From assembly GCA_002070945.1 (NCBI GenBank), contig MWEG01000023.1:1-64000 (forward strand): DNA of 64,000 nt. Direction: 5' to 3'. The notes under the pieces were generated by a model that worked only from the letters and a program-made list of their open reading frames with translations, did not search any database and was not told the DNA's origin. Shown in pieces: positions 9,213 through 18,305 of this stretch (positions within the stretch are counted from its first letter, which is position 1; each line of letters opens with the position of its first letter). The position numbers were made by a program, and so were the translations under genes. This DNA comes from Lentisphaerae bacterium ADurb.Bin082. GTDB taxonomy: Bacteria > Verrucomicrobiota > Lentisphaeria > Oligosphaerales > Oligosphaeraceae.

Positions 9213-12200
9213 CTATTCTTCTTCTACAGAAGAAACTGACGCACGCGCCCTGGTGACGCCATGCAGCTGACGCTGGATTTCTGTCATGGGCTGAAACTCC
9301 CAGCGGTCGTAGTTGACATTGTCAATAGAGCACAGCAAGTTTAGCGCACGAGCGGCAAGCCGAATATCCAGAGGAAGGCGAGGCGCCGACCGGTAGTATA
9401 TGTAACCAATCCATTTGACAACCGGACGGGAATTCCCCTCGCCGTCCATCAGAAGTTCCCATCCACCAGGACAGTTTATGACATTGCCTGGCGACAACTT
9501 CTGCTCATTTTTCCCCGGCGCCTCGACCCAGAGCTTGTGCCCGCTGAGCTTGCCAAGAAACAAAATATGATACTCCTCTAAACCTCCGAGTTCAGAAAGG
9601 TTCATAATGGCATACAGCGCATGGCGCAAAAGGGCGGCTGATTCATCATCAACAAACCGGAGCAGAATAGCCATCCTGGCAACCAAACCTAGTTTGTTCA
9701 CCTTCGCATTACGCAGAAAATCCGCCAGGTTGTCACTTGCCGCCAGCGCTGCCAGGGCGGGCACGTTAGGATGCTCGTAATCAGTCCATTTCCAGAGCCA
9801 GAAAAGTATATATGGCAACAGCGGCAAAGCCTCGCCAAGTTCTTCTTTCACAGAGAAAAGGGAGACGGGATGCCCCTGATCAAGCAGCAGGAACGCCTTG
9901 CGCAAAGCAACCGTTCTTTGCCATTTCACAGCAATTCCAGAAGTGTCTTTAATCGTTGAAGCCAGCAACTCTTCCGCTTTTTCCACCCCCTCCGATTCAA
10001 TCAAAGCAAGGAACGAAGCCGGCGCAGGCGGAAGTGCTAATACCGTCTTGCGAATAAACTCTTGATGCTTGCTTGACCCTTGCAGCGCCAGAGCAAGCAA
10101 CGCCGATAAATCACGTGACGCTGTCTCTTTCAAAAAAGCCGTGTCCCTGGCATCCTGGCTCTTCATAGCCAAGATGACGGCAGTCAAAACCGAGAGGGCA
10201 GACGATGAAGCATCATGCCCAAACTCATCTTCAAAAAATTTACGAATATTCGGGTATTTCAGAGCCTCCGGGCAGGGAGGGCACCATTGAACATATTCAA
10301 ATCGTTCCTCTAAACTGGAAATAAGACTCGTAAGCACCCTAGCCAAAACAGCCCGAGAAAGAGGCCAGCCACGAATCGCGAGCATCTCGCCAGCCAGTAA
10401 AAAATGGGCGTAACCTGACCTTTGAACCCGCCAAACCGCAGTGCTCTGCAAAGTTTGGGATAAGGCTTGCGCAGACTCCTGGGAATCAGCAGCGGCTAAA
10501 ATAAGCCACAACGAACATTTCCACTCGTCGTCATAGCGACATACGCCCATTTCCATGAACAGATGCCACGCCTTGCTGGTACCCATCTGGCGGAGAACCT
10601 CCATGCCGCGATAACAAAGGTCAAAATTATAATGATCATATTGTTTTTTGCTGAAGCGGTAAACATATTCGGCCATTTCATCGCTTTTCTCCAGCAGCGC
10701 CAAAGAAGTCATTGCCTCGACTTTGCCGCCCTTTGTCAAAGCATTTTGAAAGACCAGACGCGCCAGTTGCGGGTCTTCAACCGTACGCGCCAGTACTGCC
10801 AGGCATTCTTCTGCGAGATCAGGCATCGACTCCAGGCAGGATGCCGTGCCAGCGCTGTCTATAGGCGGCCAAATTCCAAGCTCCATGAGCAGGTTGACGC
10901 ACTGTTGCCCGCGTTCCTGGATGGCTTCTTGCAAGGCCGGATGCAAAACCTGATCATTAGACCTCAAGTCGCAAGTGCCATCGTTATACCAGAAAAGACC
11001 TGATAGTTCCTCCGGTTTTCCCACATCACTCGGCTGCATTCCAGCCTGCCTTGCCAGCTCAATGGCAAAAGCGTCAACGGCTTGGGAAATTCCTTCGCGC
11101 CTGCTGCTCGTAATCTCGACATTGCCGGAAATATAGACCCGGTAGCCGATTAACTCGTAGTCGGAGCTGACGCAGACCAATTTTCGCGCCATAACCTGAC
11201 CGTCCGCACCTAAAGCAAAAATGACTGCTTTGTTGGCATCGTATGCGTTGGCCAACACTGAGTCGCAGTTAAACTTGTCCAGGCTCAGGCACGTTCCAAA
11301 GTAGCTTCCCATCAGAAAAATTCGGAACGGGTCAGAGGCAACGCAAAGCCTGATGGGCAGGCCGCCAATGTCGATCTCACTGGCTTCAGGACAAAACCAG
11401 GCCTGGATATTGATCCGGTCCGATGCCGCTTTTACCCAGCTGCTATTGCGGGACAGGTGCTGCCGATAGCCCGCCCCGTGCTGTCTCCATCCAGCAACCA
11501 GCTCATTAAAAAATTCCCGGGCCTCTTTTTCCAAGTTCCTTGACCAGGCAACGATTGCCGTTACCTCGTCTTTGCTGAGAAAGGTTGGCGGCGGTGTGCT
11601 GCCAAACTGCCGTGTCCATATACGTTGTGATTCCTGCCAAATCAGGTGCCTAACCGCCTCAAGTGCAGTATGCGCGCACACCTCACGCAGATGTTTAAGC
11701 AAGCGTCCCATGGCAGGTTTCTGTGACGCAGCACAGTCATTGGCCTCAAAAACCTCCAGCTTGGCAGCCGCTTGTTCATTCAGTTGACCGGCATCACGCA
11801 TCTTGCGGAGGTACTCAATTTGCTGCCGCTGCCGATCAGCCTGACTGAGCATTTTGCTCACGGTTTTGGGCAGAGTTGGTTCCTTGCCGCACAGCTCCTG
11901 ATAATAGCTCAACCGTGACAGCCAGGAATAAACCTCGGGAGGCGCATCACCAACAAAAGTATTCAAAACATCTGTTTTAGGCGGCTTAGTCCAACGCTTC
12001 ACCGTTTTTTTGAAACTTGGGCTGGCGTTTACCAGAATCAGCAGGTGAAACAGGCTGTTCCATGCCCACTTGGCCAAATTAAGGTCCAGGGTTCCCGGCT
12101 CAAGCGACTCCAGCCACATCGCAAAGGTCTCGATGATGTCCACGCTCTTTTTCCAACATGCCATCCAGACAAGATCAAACACATCATTGTCGACATCCGC

Positions 12201-13424
12201 TAAAGTGTCGAGCATCAGCCCGGCTTTTTCCAAAACAGAGACCAGCCTGCGAAACGGCTGTGGCGACAGACCTTTTTGGGCAAGAACACTCGCACGGCTG
12301 CACAAGTTCCTAAGCGCCCAGAGGATGCTGTCGATATCTTCCCCGTTCACCAAAAACTGGCGGATAGCATTGAAATCGTAAACAGGTACGCCAGGCATGT
12401 CCTGCAATGCGCAAAGCAATTTCTCATAGCCTGTCTTCTGGCGTTGATCATAAAGCTCCCAGAAGGCATTGAGCCGTAGTTCCCATTTCCCAGTAGGGGA
12501 ATGAAACAGCCATTCTGGCAATGGCGTCGTTGCGCCATCGGTTGCACACAGCGTCGCAGCAGCGACAATAAGCTGGGGCTGCGGCAGCAAGTGATTATCA
12601 GCGACCCTGATGCAATCGGCAATGATGCGATTAATCTGAAAAACGCGGGGGCGCAAAGGAAGGTTGAAACCAAATTCGTCGCGGATGTCCCCTGGAATGG
12701 CACCCACGATTTTGCGGACAGCGTCCGCTATTTCTACCGCAGGACGGGAGCCAGTCCGTTCCCGCAATGCCCTAAGGTGCGGGAGAACGCCGACAAAATG
12801 GCGCCACTTCTCGTACTGGCTCTGCCTCTCCATGAAAGGCAACAGGGAACGGTGAAACCGAATTCCAGCCGCTTCGCCAGCAATCCAGACTATCAGCCGC
12901 TTCAGCCAATTCCACAACGGCTCAACAAATGGAACAAAAGTATCACTGCCAGCGCCAGTGATATCGACACGCACATACGGAGCGCCATCTATCGGGACTC
13001 CCGCTTCGTATTTGCGGTAAATATCCCAGAGTCTTTCAAGATTGTGCGAGATGAGTTCAACCTCGTCCTTCCACTGCTGGAACTTCTGACGCCTTTCGCT
13101 CGTCTTTGCCTTAGGCTGCTCATAGTCCTCAACGATCTTGCGCCATTTCTGCAGCCCACGCCCCCAGGCGCTCAAATTTTCATGATTCAAAGGGATGACC
13201 TGGCTGGGCTGAAATCCCAAATCCAGCGGAGTAGGAACAGCAGAATCCTGCGGCGGCGACGTTAAGTCAGCCAGACAGTCGCGGAGCTTTTGGAACTCAG
13301 GAAAACCGGAAACTAGATAAAGCCCGCTACGCGATATGAATACACGACCAGTGATTTGACGCGCAAAATCCCTGGCCCGACGGGCAATTTCCTCGTCTTT
13401 AAATTGAATTGTTCGATTAGCCAT
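9213..13424 (-). CDS. 1403-residue protein with a conserved Cys/Asn-rich central block, function unknown
   Basis: A very long, mostly helical, apparently soluble protein with no signal peptide or clear membrane segment. A distinctive block at about residues 690-750 contains GSYFGTCLSL, then DSVLANAYDANKAVIFA, then MARKLVCVS. It resembles a conserved core I associate with large uncharacterised proteins of myxobacteria and planctomycetes (family recollection, not searched). The region after it (about 830-1300) is made of repeated amphipathic helices with many Leu/Ala, suggesting HEAT or armadillo-like scaffolding. It is convergent with the upstream + strand genes and stands alone; upstream lies a repeat island. 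The start ATG at 13424 has only a weak GAG before it. GC content is visibly lower than in neighbouring genes. Confidence 0.75.
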   Translation of the reverse strand: MANRTIQFKDEEIARRARDFARQITGRVFISRSGLYLVSGFPEFQKLRDCLADLTSPPQDSAVPTPLDLGFQPSQVIPLNHENLSAWGRGLQKWRKIVEDYEQPKAKTSERRQKFQQWKDEVELISHNLERLWDIYRKYEAGVPIDGAPYVRVDITGAGSDTFVPFVEPLWNWLKRLIVWIAGEAAGIRFHRSLLPFMERQSQYEKWRHFVGVLPHLRALRERTGSRPAVEIADAVRKIVGAIPGDIRDEFGFNLPLRPRVFQINRIIADCIRVADNHLLPQPQLIVAAATLCATDGATTPLPEWLFHSPTGKWELRLNAFWELYDQRQKTGYEKLLCALQDMPGVPVYDFNAIRQFLVNGEDIDSILWALRNLCSRASVLAQKGLSPQPFRRLVSVLEKAGLMLDTLADVDNDVFDLVWMACWKKSVDIIETFAMWLESLEPGTLDLNLAKWAWNSLFHLLILVNASPSFKKTVKRWTKPPKTDVLNTFVGDAPPEVYSWLSRLSYYQELCGKEPTLPKTVSKMLSQADRQRQQIEYLRKMRDAGQLNEQAAAKLEVFEANDCAASQKPAMGRLLKHLREVCAHTALEAVRHLIWQESQRIWTRQFGSTPPPTFLSKDEVTAIVAWSRNLEKEAREFFNELVAGWRQHGAGYRQHLSRNSSWVKAASDRINIQAWFCPEASEIDIGGLPIRLCVASDPFRIFLMGSYFGTCLSLDKFNCDSVLANAYDANKAVIFALGADGQVMARKLVCVSSDYELIGYRVYISGNVEITSSRREGISQAVDAFAIELARQAGMQPSDVGKPEELSGLFWYNDGTCDLRSNDQVLHPALQEAIQERGQQCVNLLMELGIWPPIDSAGTASCLESMPDLAEECLAVLARTVEDPQLARLVFQNALTKGGKVEAMTSLALLEKSDEMAEYVYRFSKKQYDHYNFDLCYRGMEVLRQMGTSKAWHLFMEMGVCRYDDEWKCSLWLILAAADSQESAQALSQTLQSTAVWRVQRSGYAHFLLAGEMLAIRGWPLSRAVLARVLTSLISSLEERFEYVQWCPPCPEALKYPNIRKFFEDEFGHDASSSALSVLTAVILAMKSQDARDTAFLKETASRDLSALLALALQGSSKHQEFIRKTVLALPPAPASFLALIESEGVEKAEELLASTIKDTSGIAVKWQRTVALRKAFLLLDQGHPVSLFSVKEELGEALPLLPYILFWLWKWTDYEHPNVPALAALAASDNLADFLRNAKVNKLGLVARMAILLRFVDDESAALLRHALYAIMNLSELGGLEEYHILFLGKLSGHKLWVEAPGKNEQKLSPGNVINCPGGWELLMDGEGNSRPVVKWIGYIYYRSAPRLPLDIRLAARALNLLCSIDNVNYDRWEFQPMTEIQRQLHGVTRARASVSSVEEE

Positions 13425-13536
13425 CTTTGCTCACTATTGCGTAAATGCCCCTGAATTTTTCACGGTGGCAAGATAACTACTATTGTTTATCCTAAAAAAA
13501 GCAGTTGAATTTTGGGCATGGATTGGTCAGAGTTTA

Positions 13537-13860
13537 TGTGTCGCCCTTTCAGGGCTCAAAATTATTATACGCCTCACCCAGGGCGTAGCTCGCCCTTGGC
13601 GGGCTCGCTTGCCCTGGGCTGGTATGTCGCACCCTTTCAGGGCATTTGTCGCTCTGAGCTACAGACGTTGGTGGACGGTGTCTGCTGTATGAAATTCAAG
13701 CCTTGGGCTGGCGTGTGTTGACCCGAATGGCCTGAAGGGCCATAACATACCAGCCCAGGGCAAGCCAGGCCGTCAGGCCCGGCGCCGCCCTGGGCTGGTA
13801 TGTCGCGCCCCGTTGGGGCTTCTGCAGCTCTGTAGCTGCGGACGTTGGTGGACGTTGGTG
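13537..13860. repeat. REP-like palindromic repeat cluster
   Basis: Most of this non-coding stretch is a string of short GC-rich palindromes: GCCCTTTCAGGGC near 13542, CAGGGCGTAGCTCGCCCT near 13581, CCCTTTCAGGGC near 13632, TGGCCTGAAGGGCCA near 13729, CCAGCCCAGGGC facing GCCCTGGGCTGG near 13760-13798, and GCAGCTCTGTAGCTGC near 13825. The phrase CCCTGGGCTGGTATGTCGC occurs twice (13613 and 13791). The open frames across it are by-products of the repeats. It lies between two minus-strand genes. Confidence 0.7.
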
Positions 13861-13869
13861 CGAAGACAT

Positions 13870-14064
13870 GCGTCCTCCACAGGCTTCCACAGACTTCTAC
13901 AGGCTTTCAGCCGGGACAGATGCACCATGCTTAACGTCATATTCCTTTGCGCCGTAGGCGCTTAACCATGCTTAACCCCAGGCTTCAGCCTGGGGGGAGG
14001 CATGCCCCCTAAAGCGGTGCCCCGTAGGGGCACTACTGTTAGCGCTGAAAACATGTTGTCGGGA
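13870..14064 (-). repeat. Dispersed composite repeat, copy A
   Basis: Read on the minus strand, this segment runs parallel to 61405-61570 on the plus strand. Shared blocks are CCGACAACATGTTTTCAGCG, the hairpin GTGCCCCTACGGGGCA, the hairpin AGGCTGAAGCCTGG, GTTAAGCATGGTTAAG and the hairpin GCGCCTACGGCGC, in the same order and spacing. The element is therefore a ~170-195 bp composite of three hairpins, present at least twice in inverted orientation about 47 kb apart. No coding capacity is seen. Confidence 0.75.
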
Positions 14065-14166
14065 TTTTGCGAAAATTTGTTGTTACGTATTGTATACCAA
14101 TGACTTGAAGATTAGTTTTCTGAAAATCTTTCCCAAAAAACAAGAAGTTGGCGGATAGTAGTACTC

Positions 14167-14210
14167 TGTCCACACCGTCCACTCCGTCCACAACGTCCAC
14201 TCTGTCCACC
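14167..14210. repeat. Short GTCCAC tandem array
   Basis: Five irregular copies of a 9-bp unit of the form CCGTCCACN. The same type of array, longer, occurs at 33617-33806 and 61575-61702. Between this array and the kinase stop codon is only GC-rich sequence with palindromes. Confidence 0.65.
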
Positions 14211-14351
14211 CACGGCCTGAAGAGCCGAAACATAAAAGCCCAGGGCAAGCGAAGCCCGCCATGGGGTTCCGCCCCCTGGATCCCCGCGGGCTCTCGCCTC
14301 GTCGCGCCTTGGCCGGCCGGCTCCGCCTTCGCCGGCCTGGCCCAGGCGCTC

Positions 14352-14364
14352 CGGGCGGAGCCCG
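14352..14364. other. Short hairpin downstream of the putative variable region
   Basis: CGGGC-GGA-GCCCG forms a 5-bp stem with a 3-nt loop 28 bp beyond the stop codon of the kinase/FGE gene. Hairpins just downstream of variable regions are a known cis-element of diversity-generating retroelement targets, which is why it is listed. A second, larger inverted repeat (GGCCGGC facing GCCGGCC) lies next to it. GC-rich hairpins are common in this genome, so the significance is uncertain. Confidence 0.3.
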
Positions 14365-14392
14365 TTGCTCAGCAAACCAGCCGGGAATGGCC

Positions 14393-17300
14393 CTACTGAA
14401 CTGGCGGCGCGGAGCGCGCCACGCGGAAACCAAGGAAGTAGTAGCGGTAGGCCGGACAGTACCAGCAGCGGGACGCGGAGCGGCAGTACCAGGCGCGGCT
14501 GAACCAGCTGCCGCCACGGACCATGCGAACCGCGTGATCGCCATCCTCCCGGCCGGCGGGGCCTGCCGGCTGTGCCAGCGTCACCGCTTCCGACGGGTAC
14601 TTCTCATATTTGTCCTGACACCATTCCCAGACATTACCAATCATGTCGTAAAGCCCCCAGGCGTTGGGCTTGAACTGGCGCACGGCTATGGTAGTCCTGC
14701 GATACTCGCCCTTCTTTCCCCCGCCGTAGGGATAATTGCCGTCGAAGTTGGCCATCGTCGCGTCCAGCGAATCGCCATAGTGGAAGGCCGTCGTCGTCCC
14801 GGCTCGGCAGGCGTATTCCCACTCCGCTTCTAAAGGCAGGCGCAGGCCCGAGCCGGCCTCCTGGCAGAAGGCCTGGCACATATCCCAGCTCACGTTCTCC
14901 ACCGGCGCATCCACGCCGGCGTTCTGGAAATGCGACGGATTCTCTTTCATCACCTTCTCCCACTGTGCCTGGGTCACTTCGGTCTCGCCCAGGTAGAAGC
15001 CCTGCGGAATCGTCACCAGGTGCCGGGTCTCACCATTATCGCGCCCCGTCTCAGTGGTCGGACTTCCCATGATAAAGCTCCCCGCCGGGATGTACACCAG
15101 CTTGATGCCGCTCTTTTCGTGGATGATCGCCGCTGCCCAGCCCGTGTTCGTATAGGGCTCCAGGTCCGCGCCCGGCACCAGGCGGAAGCCCGCCGGCACC
15201 CACGGCTGATGGCTCTTGGCCTCCGCCTTGAGCGCCTTTGCCTCGGCGTTAGTCGCGTCCAGAGCCAAGGCTTTATTCGCAGCCACCGCAGTTGCCGGCC
15301 AGTCCTGCTTGGCCATTGCCGCACGCGCTTCAGCAACATGCGCTTCGACTAACGCCAACTGCCGGCATGTCAGAGCTTCGGCATTTTTCGCGTCCAGGAA
15401 CAAGACCTTGTCTACCGCCGCCGCAACTGCCAGCCAGTCCTGCTTGGCCGTCGCCGTGCGCACCACGACCAACTGCGCCTCAATCCATCGCTTTTTATGT
15501 CGACCATGAATCAAAAACCCAACAAGCATAACCGCCACCGATAAGACGATCACGGCTAGTTCCGCCCCCCCAAGCGCGTCATTATCAATTTCCCACTCTG
15601 GACGCAAGTAGTTCACTGACGCCAAAACTACAACCATCAGCCAACCCACCTTAATCATGATGCGCCGACAATGGCGCTGCCGCCGTTGCCGCCGCTGATT
15701 TCTCATCTCTTGCCATAATTGAGTTGCCTCGGCATGCTCCGGTTGATAGGCCAAAATCGCCTTGACAGCTTTTTCGGCTTCTGCCCAGCGCCCGGCAACC
15801 CAATACATGTTGGCCATCTGCAGCTGTTCCTTAACATCCACCTGAATCCGAAAACGCTCTTCGGCGGCGGCGCTGACTCTTGCACATTCGGATTCCTCGA
15901 TATTCTTGTCCTGCACATTCTTACATAACAGCAGGCACGCCTCGATCTCTCCCTGCGACAATTTCACGCGAGCCTGGTCCAGCAATTCCTCCGTCTCAGC
16001 CTCGACTCCCTGAAGTTCGTCAACCAGCGCGGGCAACCACTCTCTTGCCGCCGACATTTTCTGGGCGCAGTCAGGGTCATCCACCACCTCAAGCTTTCCT
16101 TGCAGCTGAAGCAGCTCGTCAACCTTACGGCGGCAGGAAACCAGCCGACGCTCCTGCATAAATTTAGCCGCCTCGACAAGACCTCCAGTAACCTTGGCAA
16201 CACGTTGCTTCTCCTCGGCTGCCTTCGCCGCCGCCTGCTGGCGCATTTCCGCAATATAGCCAAACTGCGGGAAATCCTTGGCTGCCTTGTCTGCCAGCTG
16301 CAACGCCTGCCGCCAATGCTTGCCGTCCAGCGCGGCGCCTAACTCGGCCACGACTGCGGCGGCCTGCGCTTCCTGCTGGTCAAGCTCCCGGCGCGCCTGG
16401 ACGACAACCGCATTGTCCGGGTCGATCTCCAAACATTCCGCCAGCGCCTTGGTGGCTGTTTCGTAGTGCCGCTTTTGCACGGAAGCCGTGACCACCTTCA
16501 GCAGCTCATCCAGTCGTTGCAACCTGGCCGCCGCCGTCTCCTTGAGCGATTTCACCTCGGCCAGCAACTGGCCGCCCTTTTTGCCGTGCAGCCGGGGCGA
16601 CTCCGGCAGCAGGCCATATTCCTTCTCGACCCTGGTCCATTTCTTTTCATCGACATAGACCCGCATCTTCTGGGCAATGTCCAGCACAATCAGGAAAGCA
16701 TTGACATCCGTGCCGCAACCGCCGCAGAACGGCAGGCTGACACGGTTTTCCCCTCCACATTCCGGACAAAAGCGCATCAGCCCAGCCCCGCAGCTCTCGC
16801 AGAATTTCACCTCGCTGCGATTGGACGCCTTGCAGGAGGGGCAGGCATTGGCATCCAGGCTCGTACCGGCAACCGACTCGGCGGGCTGCCATGACAAGTT
16901 CGACAATGCATCAAGCAATTCATCCACACTGAAATAGCGTTCGGCCGGGTTGTCCTCAATGCACTTGAAGATCACCCGCGCCAGGGCTGGCGGCGGTGGT
17001 ATCTTGTTGGGCAGCACATTATCCGGGCCGGCTCCCGACACCAGCTCATAGAGAATCTTTCCTAGTGCGTAGATGTCGGCCGTGTGATTGACGCTCTTGG
17101 CATCGCGGCGCTGTTCAGGCGGCATATAGCCCATTGTGCCCATACCATAGCCGGTCAGCGACACATTGCTGTCAGCGCCAGCCCGCGCCAAGCCGAAATC
17201 CACGATCTTCGGCAAAAATTGCCCGCCCTCCTTTGCCAGCAGGATGTTCGCCGGCTTGAGGTCGCGGTGGATGATGTTATGCCGGTGCGAAAAGGCCACG

Positions 17301-17911
17301 CCCTGCGCAATCCCCTGGAACAGCCGCAGGGCCTCGGCCTGCTCCAGCCGGCCGGCTTGACGCAGATGCTCGCGCAGTGTCGGGCCGTCCACGTACTCCA
17401 TCACCAGGTACGGCCCTTCTGCGTCGCTGTCGGCATCGAACACCTGCACGATGTTGCGGTGGTTGAGTCGGGCAATCGCCTGGGATTCCTGCAAGAAGCG
17501 CTTGCGGGCCAGGCTGCCTTCCGGGCCTATTGCCGCTTCGGCCTTCAGCCGCTTCACCGCCACCTGGCGCCCCAGCTTGAGGTCCTTGGCCAGCCACACC
17601 TTGGCGAAGCCGCCCTCGCCAAGCTCCTGCAACAACTGGTAGCGGTCGCCCAAAGGCTTGCCGCCAGCAGCAGCTTCGTCCGCCGAGGACATCCCTGTCA
17701 AGGTGTCGACTCTATCCACGCTGCCTTCCGGCTCAGGTGGGGCTGACGGCGCGACCGAAACGCGGGGCAACGTCCCCACCATGGTGCGCTTATGGTTCAC
17801 AGACACCCCGTCCCCTTGGAAGAAACGGGACATGCCAGACACGCGCGCACCGCATTCCGGACAAAATTTCGCCCCCTGCCCAATTTCAAATTGACAATGC
17901 GGACACAGCAT
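14393..17911 (-). CDS. Zinc-ribbon / Ser-Thr kinase / FGE-sulfatase fusion protein, putative DGR target
   Basis: A 1172-residue multidomain protein. The N-terminal zinc ribbon has CxxC pairs at Cys3/6 and Cys17/20. The kinase (about 90-355) has LGEGGFAKVWLA, Lys120, HRDLKPAN with Asp207, DFG at 228-230 and PPE at 254-256. A second zinc-ribbon block follows at about 375-425. A long helical/TPR-like region leads to two hydrophobic segments near 760-810 (GWLMVVVLASVNYL and LAVIVLSVAVMLVGFLI), so the tail is anchored. The C-terminal ~230 residues form an FGE-sulfatase domain (C-type lectin fold): YIPAGSFIMGSP, LGETEVTQAQWEKVM, ENVSWD, GNVWEWCQD, RGGSW. Its last 40 residues have Tyr/Cys/Ser/Phe at the positions that are usually Asn, as in DGR variable regions. 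The start ATG at 17911 has GAGG before it; a TTG at 17920 is less likely. It lies 394 bp downstream of the ESCRT-like operon. Confidence 0.9.
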   Translation of the reverse strand: MLCPHCQFEIGQGAKFCPECGARVSGMSRFFQGDGVSVNHKRTMVGTLPRVSVAPSAPPEPEGSVDRVDTLTGMSSADEAAAGGKPLGDRYQLLQELGEGGFAKVWLAKDLKLGRQVAVKRLKAEAAIGPEGSLARKRFLQESQAIARLNHRNIVQVFDADSDAEGPYLVMEYVDGPTLREHLRQAGRLEQAEALRLFQGIAQGVAFSHRHNIIHRDLKPANILLAKEGGQFLPKIVDFGLARAGADSNVSLTGYGMGTMGYMPPEQRRDAKSVNHTADIYALGKILYELVSGAGPDNVLPNKIPPPPALARVIFKCIEDNPAERYFSVDELLDALSNLSWQPAESVAGTSLDANACPSCKASNRSEVKFCESCGAGLMRFCPECGGENRVSLPFCGGCGTDVNAFLIVLDIAQKMRVYVDEKKWTRVEKEYGLLPESPRLHGKKGGQLLAEVKSLKETAAARLQRLDELLKVVTASVQKRHYETATKALAECLEIDPDNAVVVQARRELDQQEAQAAAVVAELGAALDGKHWRQALQLADKAAKDFPQFGYIAEMRQQAAAKAAEEKQRVAKVTGGLVEAAKFMQERRLVSCRRKVDELLQLQGKLEVVDDPDCAQKMSAAREWLPALVDELQGVEAETEELLDQARVKLSQGEIEACLLLCKNVQDKNIEESECARVSAAAEERFRIQVDVKEQLQMANMYWVAGRWAEAEKAVKAILAYQPEHAEATQLWQEMRNQRRQRRQRHCRRIMIKVGWLMVVVLASVNYLRPEWEIDNDALGGAELAVIVLSVAVMLVGFLIHGRHKKRWIEAQLVVVRTATAKQDWLAVAAAVDKVLFLDAKNAEALTCRQLALVEAHVAEARAAMAKQDWPATAVAANKALALDATNAEAKALKAEAKSHQPWVPAGFRLVPGADLEPYTNTGWAAAIIHEKSGIKLVYIPAGSFIMGSPTTETGRDNGETRHLVTIPQGFYLGETEVTQAQWEKVMKENPSHFQNAGVDAPVENVSWDMCQAFCQEAGSGLRLPLEAEWEYACRAGTTTAFHYGDSLDATMANFDGNYPYGGGKKGEYRRTTIAVRQFKPNAWGLYDMIGNVWEWCQDKYEKYPSEAVTLAQPAGPAGREDGDHAVRMVRGGSWFSRAWYCRSASRCWYCPAYRYYFLGFRVARSAPPVQ
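14423..14503 (-). other. Putative DGR-type variable region (3' end of kinase/FGE gene)
   Basis: This covers the residues after RGGSW down to GFR. The framework follows the FGE pattern xxxAWxCRSAxRxWxxPAxRxxxLGFR. The x positions are F,S,R,Y,S,C,Y,C,Y,Y,Y,F, read from codons TTC, AGC, CGC, TAC, TCC, TGC, TAC, TGT, TAC, TAC, TAC and TTC. Eleven of the twelve end in C and one in T, as expected if template AAC/AAT codons were mutagenised at both adenines. Framework residues between them are conventional. No reverse transcriptase or template repeat is visible in this window, so retro-homing would have to act from elsewhere, or the region is a fixed relic. Confidence 0.5.
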
Positions 17912-18136
17912 GACCCTCAAAGACTCCCCTTCGACTCATATCGCAAGCACAGCCGAAAACCTGTGCAGACTAAGATGCATTTTCGCGCTCATGCAACAGC
18001 TATCCCACAGGGGCTATGTTCTCGGTTGAATAACAGTACTATACTACTATCTCCAAGATTTTGGTCTCTAATGAAGGATTTTTCAGAAAAACTGGAAATG
18101 CTTAGGGTGGACTACCAGTCCACAACCTATTTTTTT
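17912..18136. other. Non-coding stretch upstream of the kinase gene
   Basis: No convincing gene is present. It is AT-richer than the flanking genes and carries the presumed leader of the kinase/FGE gene at its left end, with AAGGGGAG and GAGG ribosome-site-like stretches read on the minus strand. I found no convincing promoter pair by eye. Confidence 0.35.
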
Positions 18137-18175
18137 TAACCACGAAAAACACGAAAGGGCACGAAATTTTTGTTT
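18137..18175. repeat. CACGAAAA-type short repeat
   Basis: Contains AACCACGAAAAACACGAAAG and a further CACGAAA. The complementary form is at 31243-31316 (TTCGTGTTTTTCGTGGTTAA). It is a low-complexity dispersed motif. Confidence 0.6.
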
Positions 18176-18179
18176 TGGC

Positions 18180-18298
18180 AATCAGTCACTCATTGATACT
18201 CGGAGTTCCGGTGAGCTTCAGAGCCAAGCTTCTCGGATAAGGCACTTTAGCTCCGCAGCTCGTCAGGACTCCAAATATCAATCGGTCTCCGATTGCGA
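18180..18298. repeat. MITE-like palindromic element
   Basis: About 118 bp with imperfect terminal inverted arms of ~45 bp. The left arm contains ATTGATACTCGGAGTTCCGG; the right arm, read in reverse complement, contains ATTGATATTTGGAGTCCTGA. The inner 33 aligned positions of the arms match at 25. The right end also carries the small hairpin CAATCGG-TCT-CCGATTG followed by a T run. Single arms of the same family occur near 6568 (diverged), 33478 and 61735. It sits between the last operon gene (ends 18306) and the kinase gene. No transposase is seen. Confidence 0.6.
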
Positions 18299-18305
18299 TT
18301 TTTTG

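Noticed and set aside
13425-14392. DGR template repeat or reverse transcriptase next to the putative variable region
   Set aside because: I looked for an AAC-rich near-copy of the variable segment and for a reverse transcriptase on both strands here and elsewhere in the window and saw neither.
14083-14544. Open frames through the repeat island and the 3' end of the kinase/FGE gene
   Set aside because: They translate GTCCAC repeats and the opposite or shifted frame of a real gene; composition is repeat-driven.
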